In this document: one piece after another, positions 9,021 through 17,944 of the stretch
Numbering within the stretch: the first letter of the stretch is position 1
How the letters are laid out: each line of letters begins with the position of its first letter
Assembly (NCBI GenBank): GCA_014800105.1
Contig: JAAVGQ010000057.1
Coordinates: 1 to 28,973, forward strand
Reading direction: 5' to 3'
DNA length: 28,973 nt
DNA from: Bacteroidales bacterium
Lineage (GTDB): Bacteria; Bacteroidota; Bacteroidia; Bacteroidales; Muribaculaceae
Notes under the pieces: model-generated
What the model saw: the letters and a program-made list of their open reading frames with translations, nothing else
Databases searched by the model: none
Told to the model about the DNA's origin: nothing
Program-made: the position numbers and the translations under genes

Positions 9021-10472
9021 ATGAAAAAATCAATCATATATCCCTTAGCATCACTCCTTGCCGTGGCGGCTGCATCATGCGCGGCCGGTTCTCACTCCTC
9101 GGCCGGCGGTGAAGTTACCGGTGTGGGTGGCTCAGCGTGGACTGAACCCACCCCCTACGGCATGGTTCTCGTGTCACGCGGGGCAATCCAGATGGGGCCT
9201 GCTGCCGACGATTCTCTCCTCAACATCAAGGCTGCCCCCAAGGGTATGTCGGTTGATGCTTTCTGGATGGACGAGACTGAAATCACTAACTCCAAATACA
9301 AACAGTTCGTATTCTGGGTGCGCGACTCTATCATCCGCGAGCGTCTGGCTGACCCCGCCTACGGCGGTAATGAAGACTTCAAGATTGAGGAGGACCGCGA
9401 GGGCAATCCCGTGAAACCTTACCTCAACTGGAACAAGGCTATACCGTGGCGTAACCCCAACGAGGACGAGCAGCGTGCCATCGAGAGTCTCTACCGCACT
9501 AATCCCATCACAGGACAGCGCGAACTTGACCCTGAGCAGCTGAATTATCGTTACGAGACATATAACCACACGGAGGCTGCCAAGCGCCGCAACCGTCTTA
9601 ATCCCAAGCGTAGGGAGTACAATACTGACCGTCCCGTTCCCACTGAGACACCGGTTATCTCAAAAGATACAGCTTACATTAATGATGAGGGCGAAATTAT
9701 CCGCGAGACTATCACCCGCGGGCTCACAGGTGACTATGATTTTGTTAATACATACATTGTCAACGTCTACCCTGACACCACGGCATGGATTAACGACTTT
9801 GAGAATGCTTATAACGAACCTTACGTACGTTTATATTTTTCTAACGGCGGCTACAGCGAGTATCCCGTTGTGGGTGTGAGCTGGGAGCAGGCTAACGCAT
9901 TCTGTAACTGGCGCACTGACTATCTCAAGCGTTCGCTTGGACGCGAGGGAGTGTACATTGAGCCCTACCGCCTCCCCACTGAGGCTGAATGGGAATTTGC
10001 AGCGCGCGCCGGCGTTGACGAGAATCCTTATCCCTGGGATGGTGACCTGCCCATGAGTGCTGATAAAGGCTGTTTTTATGCCAACTTCAAGCCCAACGAC
10101 GGAAACTATGCCAAGGATGGTCACGTAATCACTTCACGCGTGGGTACGTATGCTCCTAACGATTTCGGGCTCTATGACATGGCTGGTAACGTGAGCGAGT
10201 GGACATCGACTGCGTTCACTGAAAGCGTGAGCCGTCTCACATCTGATCTCAACCCCGAGTACCGTTACGATGCAGCCGTTGAGGACCCCTACAAGATGAA
10301 ACGTAAAATCGTGAGAGGTGGCTCATGGAAGGATGTAGCACGCAATATCCGCAGCGACATTCGCATGTGGGAATACCAGAACGAACAGCGCTCTTACATT
10401 GGATTCCGTTGCGTAAGGTCCCAGATAGGCTTTGCCCGCGGCCAGAAACTCAACTACGGTAAAAATAAATAA
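9021..10472 (+). CDS. porK: Type IX secretion system lipoprotein PorK/GldK
   Basis: Outer-membrane lipoprotein of the T9SS that forms the large periplasmic ring with PorN. The N-terminal signal has a lipobox (AAAS-Cys, Cys at about residue 20). The rest is an SUMF1/formylglycine-generating-enzyme-like fold: MVLVSRGAIQMG near the start, FWMDETEITNSKYKQF, GVSWEQANAFCNWR, RLPTEAEWEFAARAG, YDMAGNVSEWTS, VRGGSWKDVARNIRS and the final IGFRCVR. The long insertion between about 120 and 270 is usual for GldK. The 483-residue length fits the family. It sits 20 bp after porP and 32 bp before porL. Confidence 0.95.
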   Translation: MKKSIIYPLASLLAVAAASCAAGSHSSAGGEVTGVGGSAWTEPTPYGMVLVSRGAIQMGPAADDSLLNIKAAPKGMSVDAFWMDETEITNSKYKQFVFWVRDSIIRERLADPAYGGNEDFKIEEDREGNPVKPYLNWNKAIPWRNPNEDEQRAIESLYRTNPITGQRELDPEQLNYRYETYNHTEAAKRRNRLNPKRREYNTDRPVPTETPVISKDTAYINDEGEIIRETITRGLTGDYDFVNTYIVNVYPDTTAWINDFENAYNEPYVRLYFSNGGYSEYPVVGVSWEQANAFCNWRTDYLKRSLGREGVYIEPYRLPTEAEWEFAARAGVDENPYPWDGDLPMSADKGCFYANFKPNDGNYAKDGHVITSRVGTYAPNDFGLYDMAGNVSEWTSTAFTESVSRLTSDLNPEYRYDAAVEDPYKMKRKIVRGGSWKDVARNIRSDIRMWEYQNEQRSYIGFRCVRSQIGFARGQKLNYGKNK

Positions 10473-10504
10473 AACTGACACTTAACTCTCAATTATACAA
10501 TATA

Positions 10505-11560
10505 ATGGGTAAGATTAAACGTTATCGTAACGTCGTGACTCAGTTCATAGCCAGCGAGGGCGGTCAGCGATTTTTTAATTTCGCTTACAGCATTGGTGCC
10601 GCTATCGTGATTTGGGGTGCGCTCTTTAAGATTCTGCACCTCCCCGGCGGTAATATACTTCTCTCTATCGGTATGGGTACCGAGGTGTTCATGTTCATCC
10701 TCTCAGCCTTTGACCGTCCCGCTCCCGAGTATAAGTGGGACCGTATATATCCCCAGCTCCTTGATGCTGATGCTGAGCCGCAGCAGATACCTGTGCAAGG
10801 TGGTGCACCCGCCTATGGAGGCGCAGTTCCCGTCCAGGCCGGTGTTCCCATTCAGGGTGGAGCAGTTGCTTCAGCCCCCGCAGCAGCTATAGAAGGCGAG
10901 GATGTCCCCGCAGGCAAGAAAGGAAAACGTTCAGGCGGCGGTGCAGCTCCCGCCGGTGGAGCGGCTTTCTATGGTACTCCCATTGTCATCAATGGCTCAA
11001 TCAATGCCGGCTCGGGCTCAGCGGCTCCTCAGGGTTCATCATCTCCCGCGGCAGGTACCATTCCGGCCGGAGCACCAAACACTGTTGCCGGAGCTCCCGC
11101 CAGTGCTATCACGGGCGTTCCCGGAACAGCCAACAACGTAATCGACCAGATGCAGGCGATGGCTGACGAGATGCAGCAGCTGCGTGAAAGCACCCGCCGT
11201 CTCAATGAGGTTTCAGACACGCTCCTGCAGTCTTACAAGGCTATCACTGACAACTCGGAGGATATTACGGCCAACTCTACCGGCTATGTGGACCAGATGC
11301 AGGCGCTCAACCGCAACATCCAGGGTCTCAATACTATCTATGAAATCCAGCTCAAGAGCGTGTCAAGCCAGCTCGATGCTATTGACCGCGTGAACCGTGG
11401 CATCAAGGAAATAAGCGAGATGTACATGAACACCGCTGGCAATACCGCCCGTTACAGCGAGGAAGCTGAAAAGCTTGCTGATAACATGAAACGTCTCAAC
11501 GAGGTTTACGAAAAGATGCTCACTGCAATGACAGTCAACATGGGCATGCCCCGTCAATGA
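10505..11560 (+). CDS. porL: Type IX secretion system motor protein PorL/GldL with a long Ala/Gly/Pro-rich linker
   Basis: Inner-membrane partner of PorM; together they form the proton-driven T9SS motor. Two transmembrane helices are visible at about 26-44 and 49-68, with the conserved glutamate (GMGTEVFMF) in the second. A C-terminal coiled-coil cytoplasmic region starts near residue 211 (MQAMADEMQQLRESTRRLNEV). Between about 89 and 210 lies a low-complexity, Ala/Gly/Pro-rich segment that makes the protein 351 residues, longer than the classical GldL. The segment remains in frame and the gene has the codon use of its neighbours, so it looks like an expanded linker and not an error. porM follows after 90 bp. 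Confidence 0.93.
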   Translation: MGKIKRYRNVVTQFIASEGGQRFFNFAYSIGAAIVIWGALFKILHLPGGNILLSIGMGTEVFMFILSAFDRPAPEYKWDRIYPQLLDADAEPQQIPVQGGAPAYGGAVPVQAGVPIQGGAVASAPAAAIEGEDVPAGKKGKRSGGGAAPAGGAAFYGTPIVINGSINAGSGSAAPQGSSSPAAGTIPAGAPNTVAGAPASAITGVPGTANNVIDQMQAMADEMQQLRESTRRLNEVSDTLLQSYKAITDNSEDITANSTGYVDQMQALNRNIQGLNTIYEIQLKSVSSQLDAIDRVNRGIKEISEMYMNTAGNTARYSEEAEKLADNMKRLNEVYEKMLTAMTVNMGMPRQ

Positions 11561-11650
11561 GTTCCTCTCCTTCGTTTATCGCATACCCCTCCTCCAATAC
11601 AGTTATAACTCCCCGAAAATCGACGTTACTATAAACGTTAACAAGTAAAT

Positions 11651-13219
11651 ATGGCAGCAAATAACAACCGGCTTTCACCACGACAGAAGATGATAAACCT
11701 CATGTATATCGTCCTCACTGCCATGCTCGCCCTGAACGTTTCGAGCGACGTTCTCAACGGTTTCACTCAGGTCGAGGACGGCTTGAAGCGCACTAACGAG
11801 AATGTTGAGCAACGTAATGCCGCTATCATGGACGCGCTGAAAGCATTCAGCGAGCAGAACCCTGACAAGGGTGGCCCGTGGTATGCTAAAGCTACCGAGG
11901 TGCGTGAGAACACACGTGAGCTCTTCGAGCTTGTTGACTCGCTCAAGCACCTTATCGTCATGAAAGCTGACGGCAAGGATGGCGACGTAAACAACATCAG
12001 CAACCGTGATGACCTCGAGTCAGCAGCCGTAGTAATGCTTAATCCCACCAATCAGCGAGGCCGCCGGCTGCGTCTTGATATTGATGCCTATCGCGAATAT
12101 ATCACCACGCTAATTGCCGACCCCGCAAAACGTAAGAGTATCGAGGCAGCTCTCTCGACTGATCCCGTCAACACTCCCGGTGTCAATGCCGAATCACTAT
12201 GGGAAGAAGCCAAGTTTGACAACCAGCCCGTGGTTGCAGCTGTAACTCTCCTCACGAAACTTCAGAACGACATAAAATATGCTGAGGGTGAAACCCTTGC
12301 AACTCTTATGGACAATGTCGACGCCGGTGACGTGCGCGTAAATGAGCTCAACGCCTTCGTTATCCCACAGTCTCGTTTCGTAATGCGCGGCGGTAAATAT
12401 CAGGCCAACATCGTGCTCGCGGCGGTCGACACCACTCAACGTCCCTCAATCTATGTCAACGGGTCGCTGCTTGCCAACAATCACGGAACCTATGAAACCG
12501 TTGCGGGAGCATCAGGCAACTATGATTACAAAGGCTATCTTGAGGTTCCTCATGGTGACGGCACCGTGACTCGCCACGAATTCGAGTCAAGCTATACGGT
12601 AATCGACCCCACCGCCACTGTATCAGCAACCATGATGAACGTGCTTTATGCAGGCATCGATAACCCTATAAGTATATCAGTTCCCGGCGTAGCCAATACC
12701 GGCGTAACTGCCACGATATCCAACGGAACACTTACGCGACAGGGTGATCACTGGATTGCTCGTCCGGCCAACGTGGGACAGGAAGCCGTCATCACCGTCA
12801 GCGCCGATATGGACGGTCGCCGCATGGACATGAGTCAGACTAAATTCCGCGTGCGCAAGCTGCCTGATCCCACCCCGTTTATCATCTACAATGATGCTCA
12901 GGGCAATCGCGAGCTCTACCGCAGCGGTAGCGGTGCGATTGCCAAGGGAGCCCTGCGCCAGTCCCCCGGTATCGAGGCAGCTATTGATGACGAGCTCCTC
13001 AACATTGCTTTCAACGTACAGTCATTTGAAACCGTTTTCTTTGATTCAATGGGTAACGCGTCAATTGAGCGCAGTGAGGGCTCAGCCTTCTCTCAGCGCC
13101 AGCTTGACCGCTTCTCGCGCATGAGATCAGGACAGCGTTTCTATATATCTCAGGTTAAAGCTGTGGGACCTGACGGTGTATCCCGAACTCTCGCCCCCAT
13201 TGAAGTCATTGTCAAATAA
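11651..13219 (+). CDS. porM: Type IX secretion system motor protein PorM/GldM
   Basis: Protein of 522 residues with a short cytoplasmic N-terminus, one transmembrane helix at about 15-36 (MINLMYIVLTAMLALNVSS) and a long periplasmic region of four domains. The periplasmic part reaches the PorKN ring and is thought to transmit motor rotation. The opening (LSPRQKMINLMYIVLTAML) is highly characteristic of GldM, as is the middle segment starting 'VIPQSRFVMRGGKYQANI'. The length fits the family. It is in the same operon as porL and porN, with 22 bp before porN. The N-terminal glutamine/methionine-rich motif and the position leave little doubt. Confidence 0.95.
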   Translation: MAANNNRLSPRQKMINLMYIVLTAMLALNVSSDVLNGFTQVEDGLKRTNENVEQRNAAIMDALKAFSEQNPDKGGPWYAKATEVRENTRELFELVDSLKHLIVMKADGKDGDVNNISNRDDLESAAVVMLNPTNQRGRRLRLDIDAYREYITTLIADPAKRKSIEAALSTDPVNTPGVNAESLWEEAKFDNQPVVAAVTLLTKLQNDIKYAEGETLATLMDNVDAGDVRVNELNAFVIPQSRFVMRGGKYQANIVLAAVDTTQRPSIYVNGSLLANNHGTYETVAGASGNYDYKGYLEVPHGDGTVTRHEFESSYTVIDPTATVSATMMNVLYAGIDNPISISVPGVANTGVTATISNGTLTRQGDHWIARPANVGQEAVITVSADMDGRRMDMSQTKFRVRKLPDPTPFIIYNDAQGNRELYRSGSGAIAKGALRQSPGIEAAIDDELLNIAFNVQSFETVFFDSMGNASIERSEGSAFSQRQLDRFSRMRSGQRFYISQVKAVGPDGVSRTLAPIEVIVK

Positions 13220-13241
13220 ATAGAATTTCCCAGTAACGATC

Positions 13242-14339
13242 ATGAATATATCTAAAATAATGCGTCAGTTAATTCTCCCTGCGTTGCTGTGTGCATCGCT
13301 CGGAGCATTTGCGCAGTCAAGCCAGTCAGGAAGTAGCGGCATTCGCCGTGGAGGTAGTGACCGTGATAAAAAGGAGGCTGAAACAGCGCCGGGCGTATCT
13401 CAGCGCATGCAGTCATTCTATCAGGATAACGGAGGCTCGGACGCCGACCTTCAATGGATGCGTGTCATTTACCGTTCACTCGACCTCGAAGACCCGCAGA
13501 ATGCCTCTCTCTATTTCCCCGAGGAGCCGGCTGAGGACGAGGAAAGCCTCATACGCATGATTATGCGTCTTGTCACCTCAGGCAAGATTCCTGCTTACGA
13601 ATTTCTTGACGGCCGCGAGGATTTCTCGGAAAAGAACCGCATCAATATCCCTGAGGTTCTTGACCGTTTCAGCATCCCTTACACTCAGGCTAAGGGCTCA
13701 ACTGAGAAAAATCCACGCTACGAGATCGCTCCACAGGATATTCCTGCGTATGATGTCAAGGCTTACTATATTATCGAGCGCTGGGAGTTCGACACCCGCT
13801 CTAACAAGGTTGACGTCAAGGTTGATGCCATTTGTCCCGTAATCGTGAGTGCAGGCGACTTTGGTATGGAGAGTCTCCGCTATCCCATGTTCTGGGTAAA
13901 ACTTGACCCCTTGCGCCCTTATCTCGCACAGCAGGATATTTTCGTGGACGATGACAATAACCTCACCCGTTTCACTTACGATGACTTCTTTGCGATGAAC
14001 CTTTACAAGGGAGAGATTTACAAAACCCGAAACCTTGCCAACAAGTCAATGGTACAGCTTTATCCTGACCCCGACGATCTTAAGCGCGCTCAGGATAGCA
14101 TCCAGAATCGCCTCGATACTTACGACAAATACCTGTGGGTTCCCACCCGTGAGGAGCTTCAGGCTCGCCAGGAGGCTGCCGACTCAACCGCGGTTGCCAA
14201 CGGCAAGGAGAAACCTAAGCGTGACATTCCACGTCGCACCTCGCGCAGCCCCAGAACTTCTAAATTCAAGGATAACGACGGACCAAAGTCTCAGACCTCA
14301 TCAAGCAATGCGGTTCGCTCCGTTCGCCGTCGCAAGTAA
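13242..14339 (+). CDS. porN: Type IX secretion system protein PorN/GldN
   Basis: Periplasmic T9SS component that joins PorK in the ring at the outer membrane. The 365 residues start with a signal peptide (cleavage near AFAQ, about 25). A Ser/Gly/Arg-rich linker follows, and then the GldN core with WMRVIYRSLDLEDPQNA, the IMRLVTSGKIPAYEFLDG segment, YYIIERWEFD and LYPDPDDLKRAQDSI. The C-terminus is a basic low-complexity tail (about 320-365), which is common in the family. It ends the classical P-K-L-M-N run. The thioredoxin-like protein gene follows after 55 bp. Confidence 0.94.
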   Translation: MNISKIMRQLILPALLCASLGAFAQSSQSGSSGIRRGGSDRDKKEAETAPGVSQRMQSFYQDNGGSDADLQWMRVIYRSLDLEDPQNASLYFPEEPAEDEESLIRMIMRLVTSGKIPAYEFLDGREDFSEKNRINIPEVLDRFSIPYTQAKGSTEKNPRYEIAPQDIPAYDVKAYYIIERWEFDTRSNKVDVKVDAICPVIVSAGDFGMESLRYPMFWVKLDPLRPYLAQQDIFVDDDNNLTRFTYDDFFAMNLYKGEIYKTRNLANKSMVQLYPDPDDLKRAQDSIQNRLDTYDKYLWVPTREELQARQEAADSTAVANGKEKPKRDIPRRTSRSPRTSKFKDNDGPKSQTSSSNAVRSVRRRK

Positions 14340-14394
14340 AACGGTCATCCGTCTCTCTCTTCACATGCTCTATAGTCCATTCCATCATTCCATT

Positions 14395-15180
14395 ATGAAA
14401 CGTATTTTATCAATTGTTTTGATTCTCCTGCCCGCATGCTTCAGTGCATCCGGGCAGTTGCCGTTACCTCAGGTACCCTCATCTCTCACTGACCCTTCGA
14501 TGCGTGCTGATTATGTAGCTCTCCATTTCTATGACGCAATGGACTGGAACAGTTGGGCTGAAATCGACGAGGAAAGTCTGCTTCAGGACTGGGCAAATTT
14601 CCTTAGTGTCCTCCCTCATTGCTCGGCTGAAGGACGCCAGGCAGCTGTTGATAAGCTTACAGGCTCGCTCCCGGCCGACGCTATCGAGACCTATTCCAAC
14701 ATGGCTGAAGATTATCTCACGATGCCTGATTCGGAGCTGTTTGACGAGCCAACCTTTATAATGATACTCCAGTCTCTCTCTAAAGCACCGGCCACATCAA
14801 AAGCGCTGGCCTCAGCTTTCAAGGCTCGCTACGAATATCTGGAGCGTGCCCTTCCCGGAACCACCGCACCGGATATTTCGACCGGAACACTTCAGGGAGC
14901 CCTCGGTATTGAAACTGATGAGTTTACTGAGCTTAAAGACCTTGCAGGAACGGCTGACCGCATCATGATCATATTCTACGATCCTGAATGTGAGGACTGC
15001 CACGCACGCATGGAATATCTACTTGAGAACCCCGAGACACAAGGTCAGGTGAACAACGGGGAGCTATATATAGCGACCGTGCGCATCACTGATGATGTTG
15101 AGGAAATCTATCCTATTCTCTCCGTCCCCTCCATCTACATGATCGACGGCTCCACCCTCACCGTCCTCTCCCGCGAATAA
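14395..15180 (+). CDS. DUF5106-type exported protein with thioredoxin-like C-terminus
   Basis: Exported protein of 261 residues. The start at ATG 14395 gives a signal peptide (MKRILSIVLILLPACFSASG). An LPAC sequence could be a weak lipobox, but signal peptidase I cleavage near SASG is also possible. The middle is helical and resembles the DUF5106 domain of Bacteroidales. The C-terminal part has a thioredoxin-like strand 'IMIIFYDPECEDCHARM' with a C-x-x-C pair (CEDC) and a later 'SVPSIYMID' that provides the cis-proline region. Such proteins often follow the por genes in this order, so a redox role in folding of periplasmic or secreted proteins is plausible but unproven. It ends the plus-strand block and converges on the toxin-antitoxin-like pair. 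Confidence 0.75.
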   Translation: MKRILSIVLILLPACFSASGQLPLPQVPSSLTDPSMRADYVALHFYDAMDWNSWAEIDEESLLQDWANFLSVLPHCSAEGRQAAVDKLTGSLPADAIETYSNMAEDYLTMPDSELFDEPTFIMILQSLSKAPATSKALASAFKARYEYLERALPGTTAPDISTGTLQGALGIETDEFTELKDLAGTADRIMIIFYDPECEDCHARMEYLLENPETQGQVNNGELYIATVRITDDVEEIYPILSVPSIYMIDGSTLTVLSRE

Positions 15181-15233
15181 CCCGTGACTATCAGTAATTG
15201 GCGCCTATTGTTAGCACAATTATAGGATACTGT

Positions 15234-15683
15234 TTATAAACCAAACAGCGATAGGTGTTCCTCACTTTCAGCGGGACTTTCTTTAATAGTACCTATAATT
15301 AGTTCCAAATCATAATCATCAATAGCCCCCAAGAAGTTCCATTCGTCAAACTTATGAGGGTATGCCATCTTGAGGCGTACACAATCAACAAACGAATCGT
15401 ATCTCAAAAACGGATATTTAGAGTGTTTTATCGGCATGTGATACATTCTTAAGTGTGCCGGTAGGTTCTTATTTATCTGAGAATTAATAATTACACCGCC
15501 ATAAGCTATTCCGGTAGAATCAAATCCCAGCACTACAAAATACTTATCACGTGATGAATCACCTGCTTTGGGCTTTATGCCGTTAGCCTCAGTCATTGTG
15601 ATTTCATAGACATCTCCCACTTTGACGGTATGTATAGCCAAACGAGACAACTCATCTTCATTTAAGGCATCTGAGATTTTCAT
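15234..15683 (-). CDS. Small protein paired with a Panacea protein; possible toxin
   Basis: Protein of 149 residues that I do not recognise with certainty. It lacks a signal peptide and membrane segments. The middle ('VGDVYEITMTEANGIKP' then KYFVVLGFD, 'GGVIINSQIN') has the look of the small beta-barrel of PemK/MazF-type toxins, where a GD-x-Y start and a VISN-like strand are common, but the key residues are not clear. Its start overlaps the stop of the preceding Panacea gene by one base (TAATG), so the two are translationally coupled. Panacea-domain antitoxins are known with many unrelated toxins, so the partner role as toxin is inferred from the pairing and not from its own sequence. Confidence 0.6.
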   Translation of the reverse strand: MKISDALNEDELSRLAIHTVKVGDVYEITMTEANGIKPKAGDSSRDKYFVVLGFDSTGIAYGGVIINSQINKNLPAHLRMYHMPIKHSKYPFLRYDSFVDCVRLKMAYPHKFDEWNFLGAIDDYDLELIIGTIKESPAESEEHLSLFGL

Positions 15684-16234
15684 TATTTCAGTGATGAGTC
15701 AATTCGTAACTGTTCTTCAATATATTCAAGAATAGCCTCATCAGCGTTTAGGATTTTGGCTATTGATACGGGAGAAATTATATTGTTACCATTTACCCTG
15801 CGATTTGCCTCACTCCAGGCTTCATCGTGTGACTTGTACATAAGCTGAGTAAAGGTCAAAGATTTATTCTCATCTATGGACTTATTTAAGGCTTCGATTT
15901 CTGATTTTGAGAGAAATTTTAGATTTGCCTTCTGTTTGGGTAATAAAACATTTGGGGCATCCTCTCCCGCAAATTTTGTTACAGCGGCTAATTCCTCGGC
16001 AAGACGGATTTTTGGGGTATTCAATTCCTTGATGGCGTCATACAGTATAGAAGGTACTGGTCCATATTTTAGAGCTCTAAATTCATCCGGAACAATTCTA
16101 CTTCCCCACTTTGCAAGGTGTTCCATCTCAGCAAAGTAGAGAATCTTGAATACGTGGTAAAAATCGATTCCACCCGTTCTTTCAAGTATGTACAGAACCA
16201 TTTCTATAAGTTTTCGGCTTTCAAATTGGGTCAT
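15683..16234 (-). CDS. Panacea/SocA-like (DUF4065) putative antitoxin
   Basis: Protein of 183 residues with the features of the Panacea (SocA-like, DUF4065) domain: an N-terminal helix (RKLIEMVLYILER), 'FYHVFKILYFAEMEHLAKWG', then 'FRALKYGPVPSILYDAI' with the family's YGPV motif, and a C-terminal helical part with 'LTFTQLMYKSHDEAW'. In Caulobacter SocA acts as a proteolytic adaptor for the SocB toxin, and Panacea proteins in general neutralise diverse toxins. Here it is upstream in a two-gene cassette and overlaps the next gene by one base. The pair is visibly more AT-rich than the por operon, which suggests horizontal acquisition. Confidence 0.8.
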   Translation of the reverse strand: MTQFESRKLIEMVLYILERTGGIDFYHVFKILYFAEMEHLAKWGSRIVPDEFRALKYGPVPSILYDAIKELNTPKIRLAEELAAVTKFAGEDAPNVLLPKQKANLKFLSKSEIEALNKSIDENKSLTFTQLMYKSHDEAWSEANRRVNGNNIISPVSIAKILNADEAILEYIEEQLRIDSSLK

Positions 16235-16295
16235 TGTGATTAGTCCTCTTTTTAAGTAACAACTTGGGATGAAAAAGAAATAACGGTTTAATTTA

Positions 16296-16303
16296 CAAAT
16301 ATA
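16296..16303 (-). promoter_or_regulatory. -7 box of the Panacea gene pair
   Basis: On the minus strand it reads TATATTTG and lies 61 bp before the ATG at 16234. A good -33 TTTG is not visible. Confidence 0.45.
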
Positions 16304-16379
16304 TTCATTTTAATCAAGAATACGAAATTATTTGTATTTCATCTATATAATCTGCTATTTATTGGTAGTTTAGACTGTT

Positions 16380-17321
16380 TTAGCGCTCGGCTCGCATGGG
16401 GTTGTTGAGGAAATCCTGGTAGGCGAGTCTTATGCCGTCAGCGAGCTCGGTGCTGTAGGTCCAGCCAAGGGCTGTTGCCTTGCTGACATCGAGAAGCTTT
16501 CTTGGCGTGCCATTAGGGCGCGATGTGTCCCATTTTATTTCACCCTCAAACCCGACAACCTTTGCAACTAATTCAGTAAGGTCCTTGATTGAAAGCTCCT
16601 TGCCTGTTCCGGCATTCACCGTCTCGTTGCCGCTGTAGTTATTCATGAGGAATACACACAGGTTAGCCAAGTCATCAACATACAGAAATTCGCGCAGCGG
16701 GCTGCCGTCACCCCAGCAAGTAACCGAACTTACCCCGTTTATCTTAGCCTCATGGAAACGCCTAATGAGCGCGGGGAGCACGTGGCTGTGCTCGGGGTGG
16801 TAATTATCATTGGGACCATAAAGATTGGTGGGCATTACCGAGATAAAGTCAGTACCATACTGACGATTAAGATACTCGCAATATTTTAACCCTGAAATCT
16901 TGGCCAGGGCGTAAGCCTCATTAGTTGATTCAAGAGAAGATGTAAGCAGGCAAGATTCGGGCATGGGTTGCGGAGCCATGCGGGGATAAATACATGATGA
17001 CCCAAGGAATTCCAGTTTCTTAACGTCATTGCGCCACGCAGCGTTAATTACGTTCATTTCCAGCATCATGTTTTCATACATAAAATCAGCCGGAGATTTG
17101 CTGTTGGCAATGATACCGCCCACTTTAGCTGCTGCCAGAAATACGTAATCAGGACGCTCTACCTCAAAGAACGCATTGACCGCGAGCTGATTGGTTAAAT
17201 CCAGCTCGGCGTGTGACCGTGTAATGATATTCGTATATCCTTGACGTTTTAGCTCGCGCACGATGGCTGAACCAACCATCCCGCGGTGACCCGCAACATA
17301 TATCTTGTCTTCAGGAAACAT
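16380..17321 (-). CDS. fcl: GDP-L-fucose synthase
   Basis: Epimerase-reductase that turns GDP-4-keto-6-deoxy-mannose into GDP-L-fucose with NADPH. The 313 residues show the nucleotide-binding [10 protein letters not shown] at 11-20, the LGSSCIYP segment (Ser-Ser-Cys at 108-110, with the catalytic cysteine), Tyr137-x3-Lys141 (YALAK) and the family's '[13 protein letters not shown]' segment. It is the last gene of a minus-strand set and follows the small barrel gene by 23 bp. Together with gmd in this window it supplies GDP-fucose for capsule, glycoprotein or LPS synthesis. Confidence 0.96.
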   Translation of the reverse strand: MFPEDKIYVAGHRGMVGSAIVRELKRQGYTNIITRSHAELDLTNQLAVNAFFEVERPDYVFLAAAKVGGIIANSKSPADFMYENMMLEMNVINAAWRNDVKKLEFLGSSCIYPRMAPQPMPESCLLTSSLESTNEAYALAKISGLKYCEYLNRQYGTDFISVMPTNLYGPNDNYHPEHSHVLPALIRRFHEAKINGVSSVTCWGDGSPLREFLYVDDLANLCVFLMNNYSGNETVNAGTGKELSIKDLTELVAKVVGFEGEIKWDTSRPNGTPRKLLDVSKATALGWTYSTELADGIRLAYQDFLNNPMRAER

Positions 17322-17344
17322 ATTAGAGTCTTAAGTTTCTATGA

Positions 17345-17887
17345 TTAGTGGAATTCGATGCCTAATTTGACTGAGAGCATCGCTTTACCGGTAGAGTCGG
17401 GGAATCTTTCAAAGCAGTGGATTGAGGTGCCTACGCCTATGTTCAATGCGATTTTTCTGCTGACTGCGCATCGATATCCTATTGACGGATTGATAAACAT
17501 CCAATTGACAAAACCATCAGAATTCAGGTATGAACCTAATCTCAAATCAGCAAACAGAGGAACTTTTCCAATATTCCAGTCAGCACGACCTGAAGCATAA
17601 ACCGGAATGGCAATGCCACATGAGAACCAGTCATAATTCGTCGTGCCAAATGCAAGTCCAAGACCTCCACCCGCAAAGAAGTGCTTGTTAAACTGGTAAC
17701 CTTGTGTAGTCGTAACACTTGATATGCTGTAAACTATGTCATGGCTACTCTGAGGATATTTTTTTTTGAATACAGCTTCGGCATTCAGGTCAACAAAGCC
17801 TCGGTATCCTTTAATAGGCTCGCTTGCTGTGGCCTCAAGGGCCACAAATGCTATCAAAGTCAATATAAGTCTCCTAAGTATTTTCAT
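17345..17887 (-). CDS. Small outer-membrane beta-barrel-like protein
   Basis: Protein of 180 residues, not assigned to a named family. It has a signal peptide (MKILRRLILTLIAFVALEATA, cleavage before SEP) and an alternating aromatic and small-residue pattern that suggests an eight-strand barrel: GYRGFVDLNAEAVF, HFFAGGGLGLAFGT, IPVYASGRADWNI, VPLFADLRLGSYL, INPSIGYRCAV, IALNIGVGTSIHC and a final LSVKLGIEFH. Function is unknown. It sits between the GH43 lipoprotein gene (57 bp upstream) and fcl (23 bp downstream), so co-transcription is likely but does not point to a shared job. Confidence 0.7.
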   Translation of the reverse strand: MKILRRLILTLIAFVALEATASEPIKGYRGFVDLNAEAVFKKKYPQSSHDIVYSISSVTTTQGYQFNKHFFAGGGLGLAFGTTNYDWFSCGIAIPVYASGRADWNIGKVPLFADLRLGSYLNSDGFVNWMFINPSIGYRCAVSRKIALNIGVGTSIHCFERFPDSTGKAMLSVKLGIEFH

Positions 17888-17944
17888 TGTACCGATGTCG
17901 ATGCTTTTATGAAAAAAAATAATATGGGCCGATCGTACAGGCGT

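Noticed and set aside
14035..14394. 120-codon upstream extension of the DUF5106-type gene
   Set aside because: It overlaps the end of porN in another frame, and the ATG at 14395 gives a proper signal peptide.
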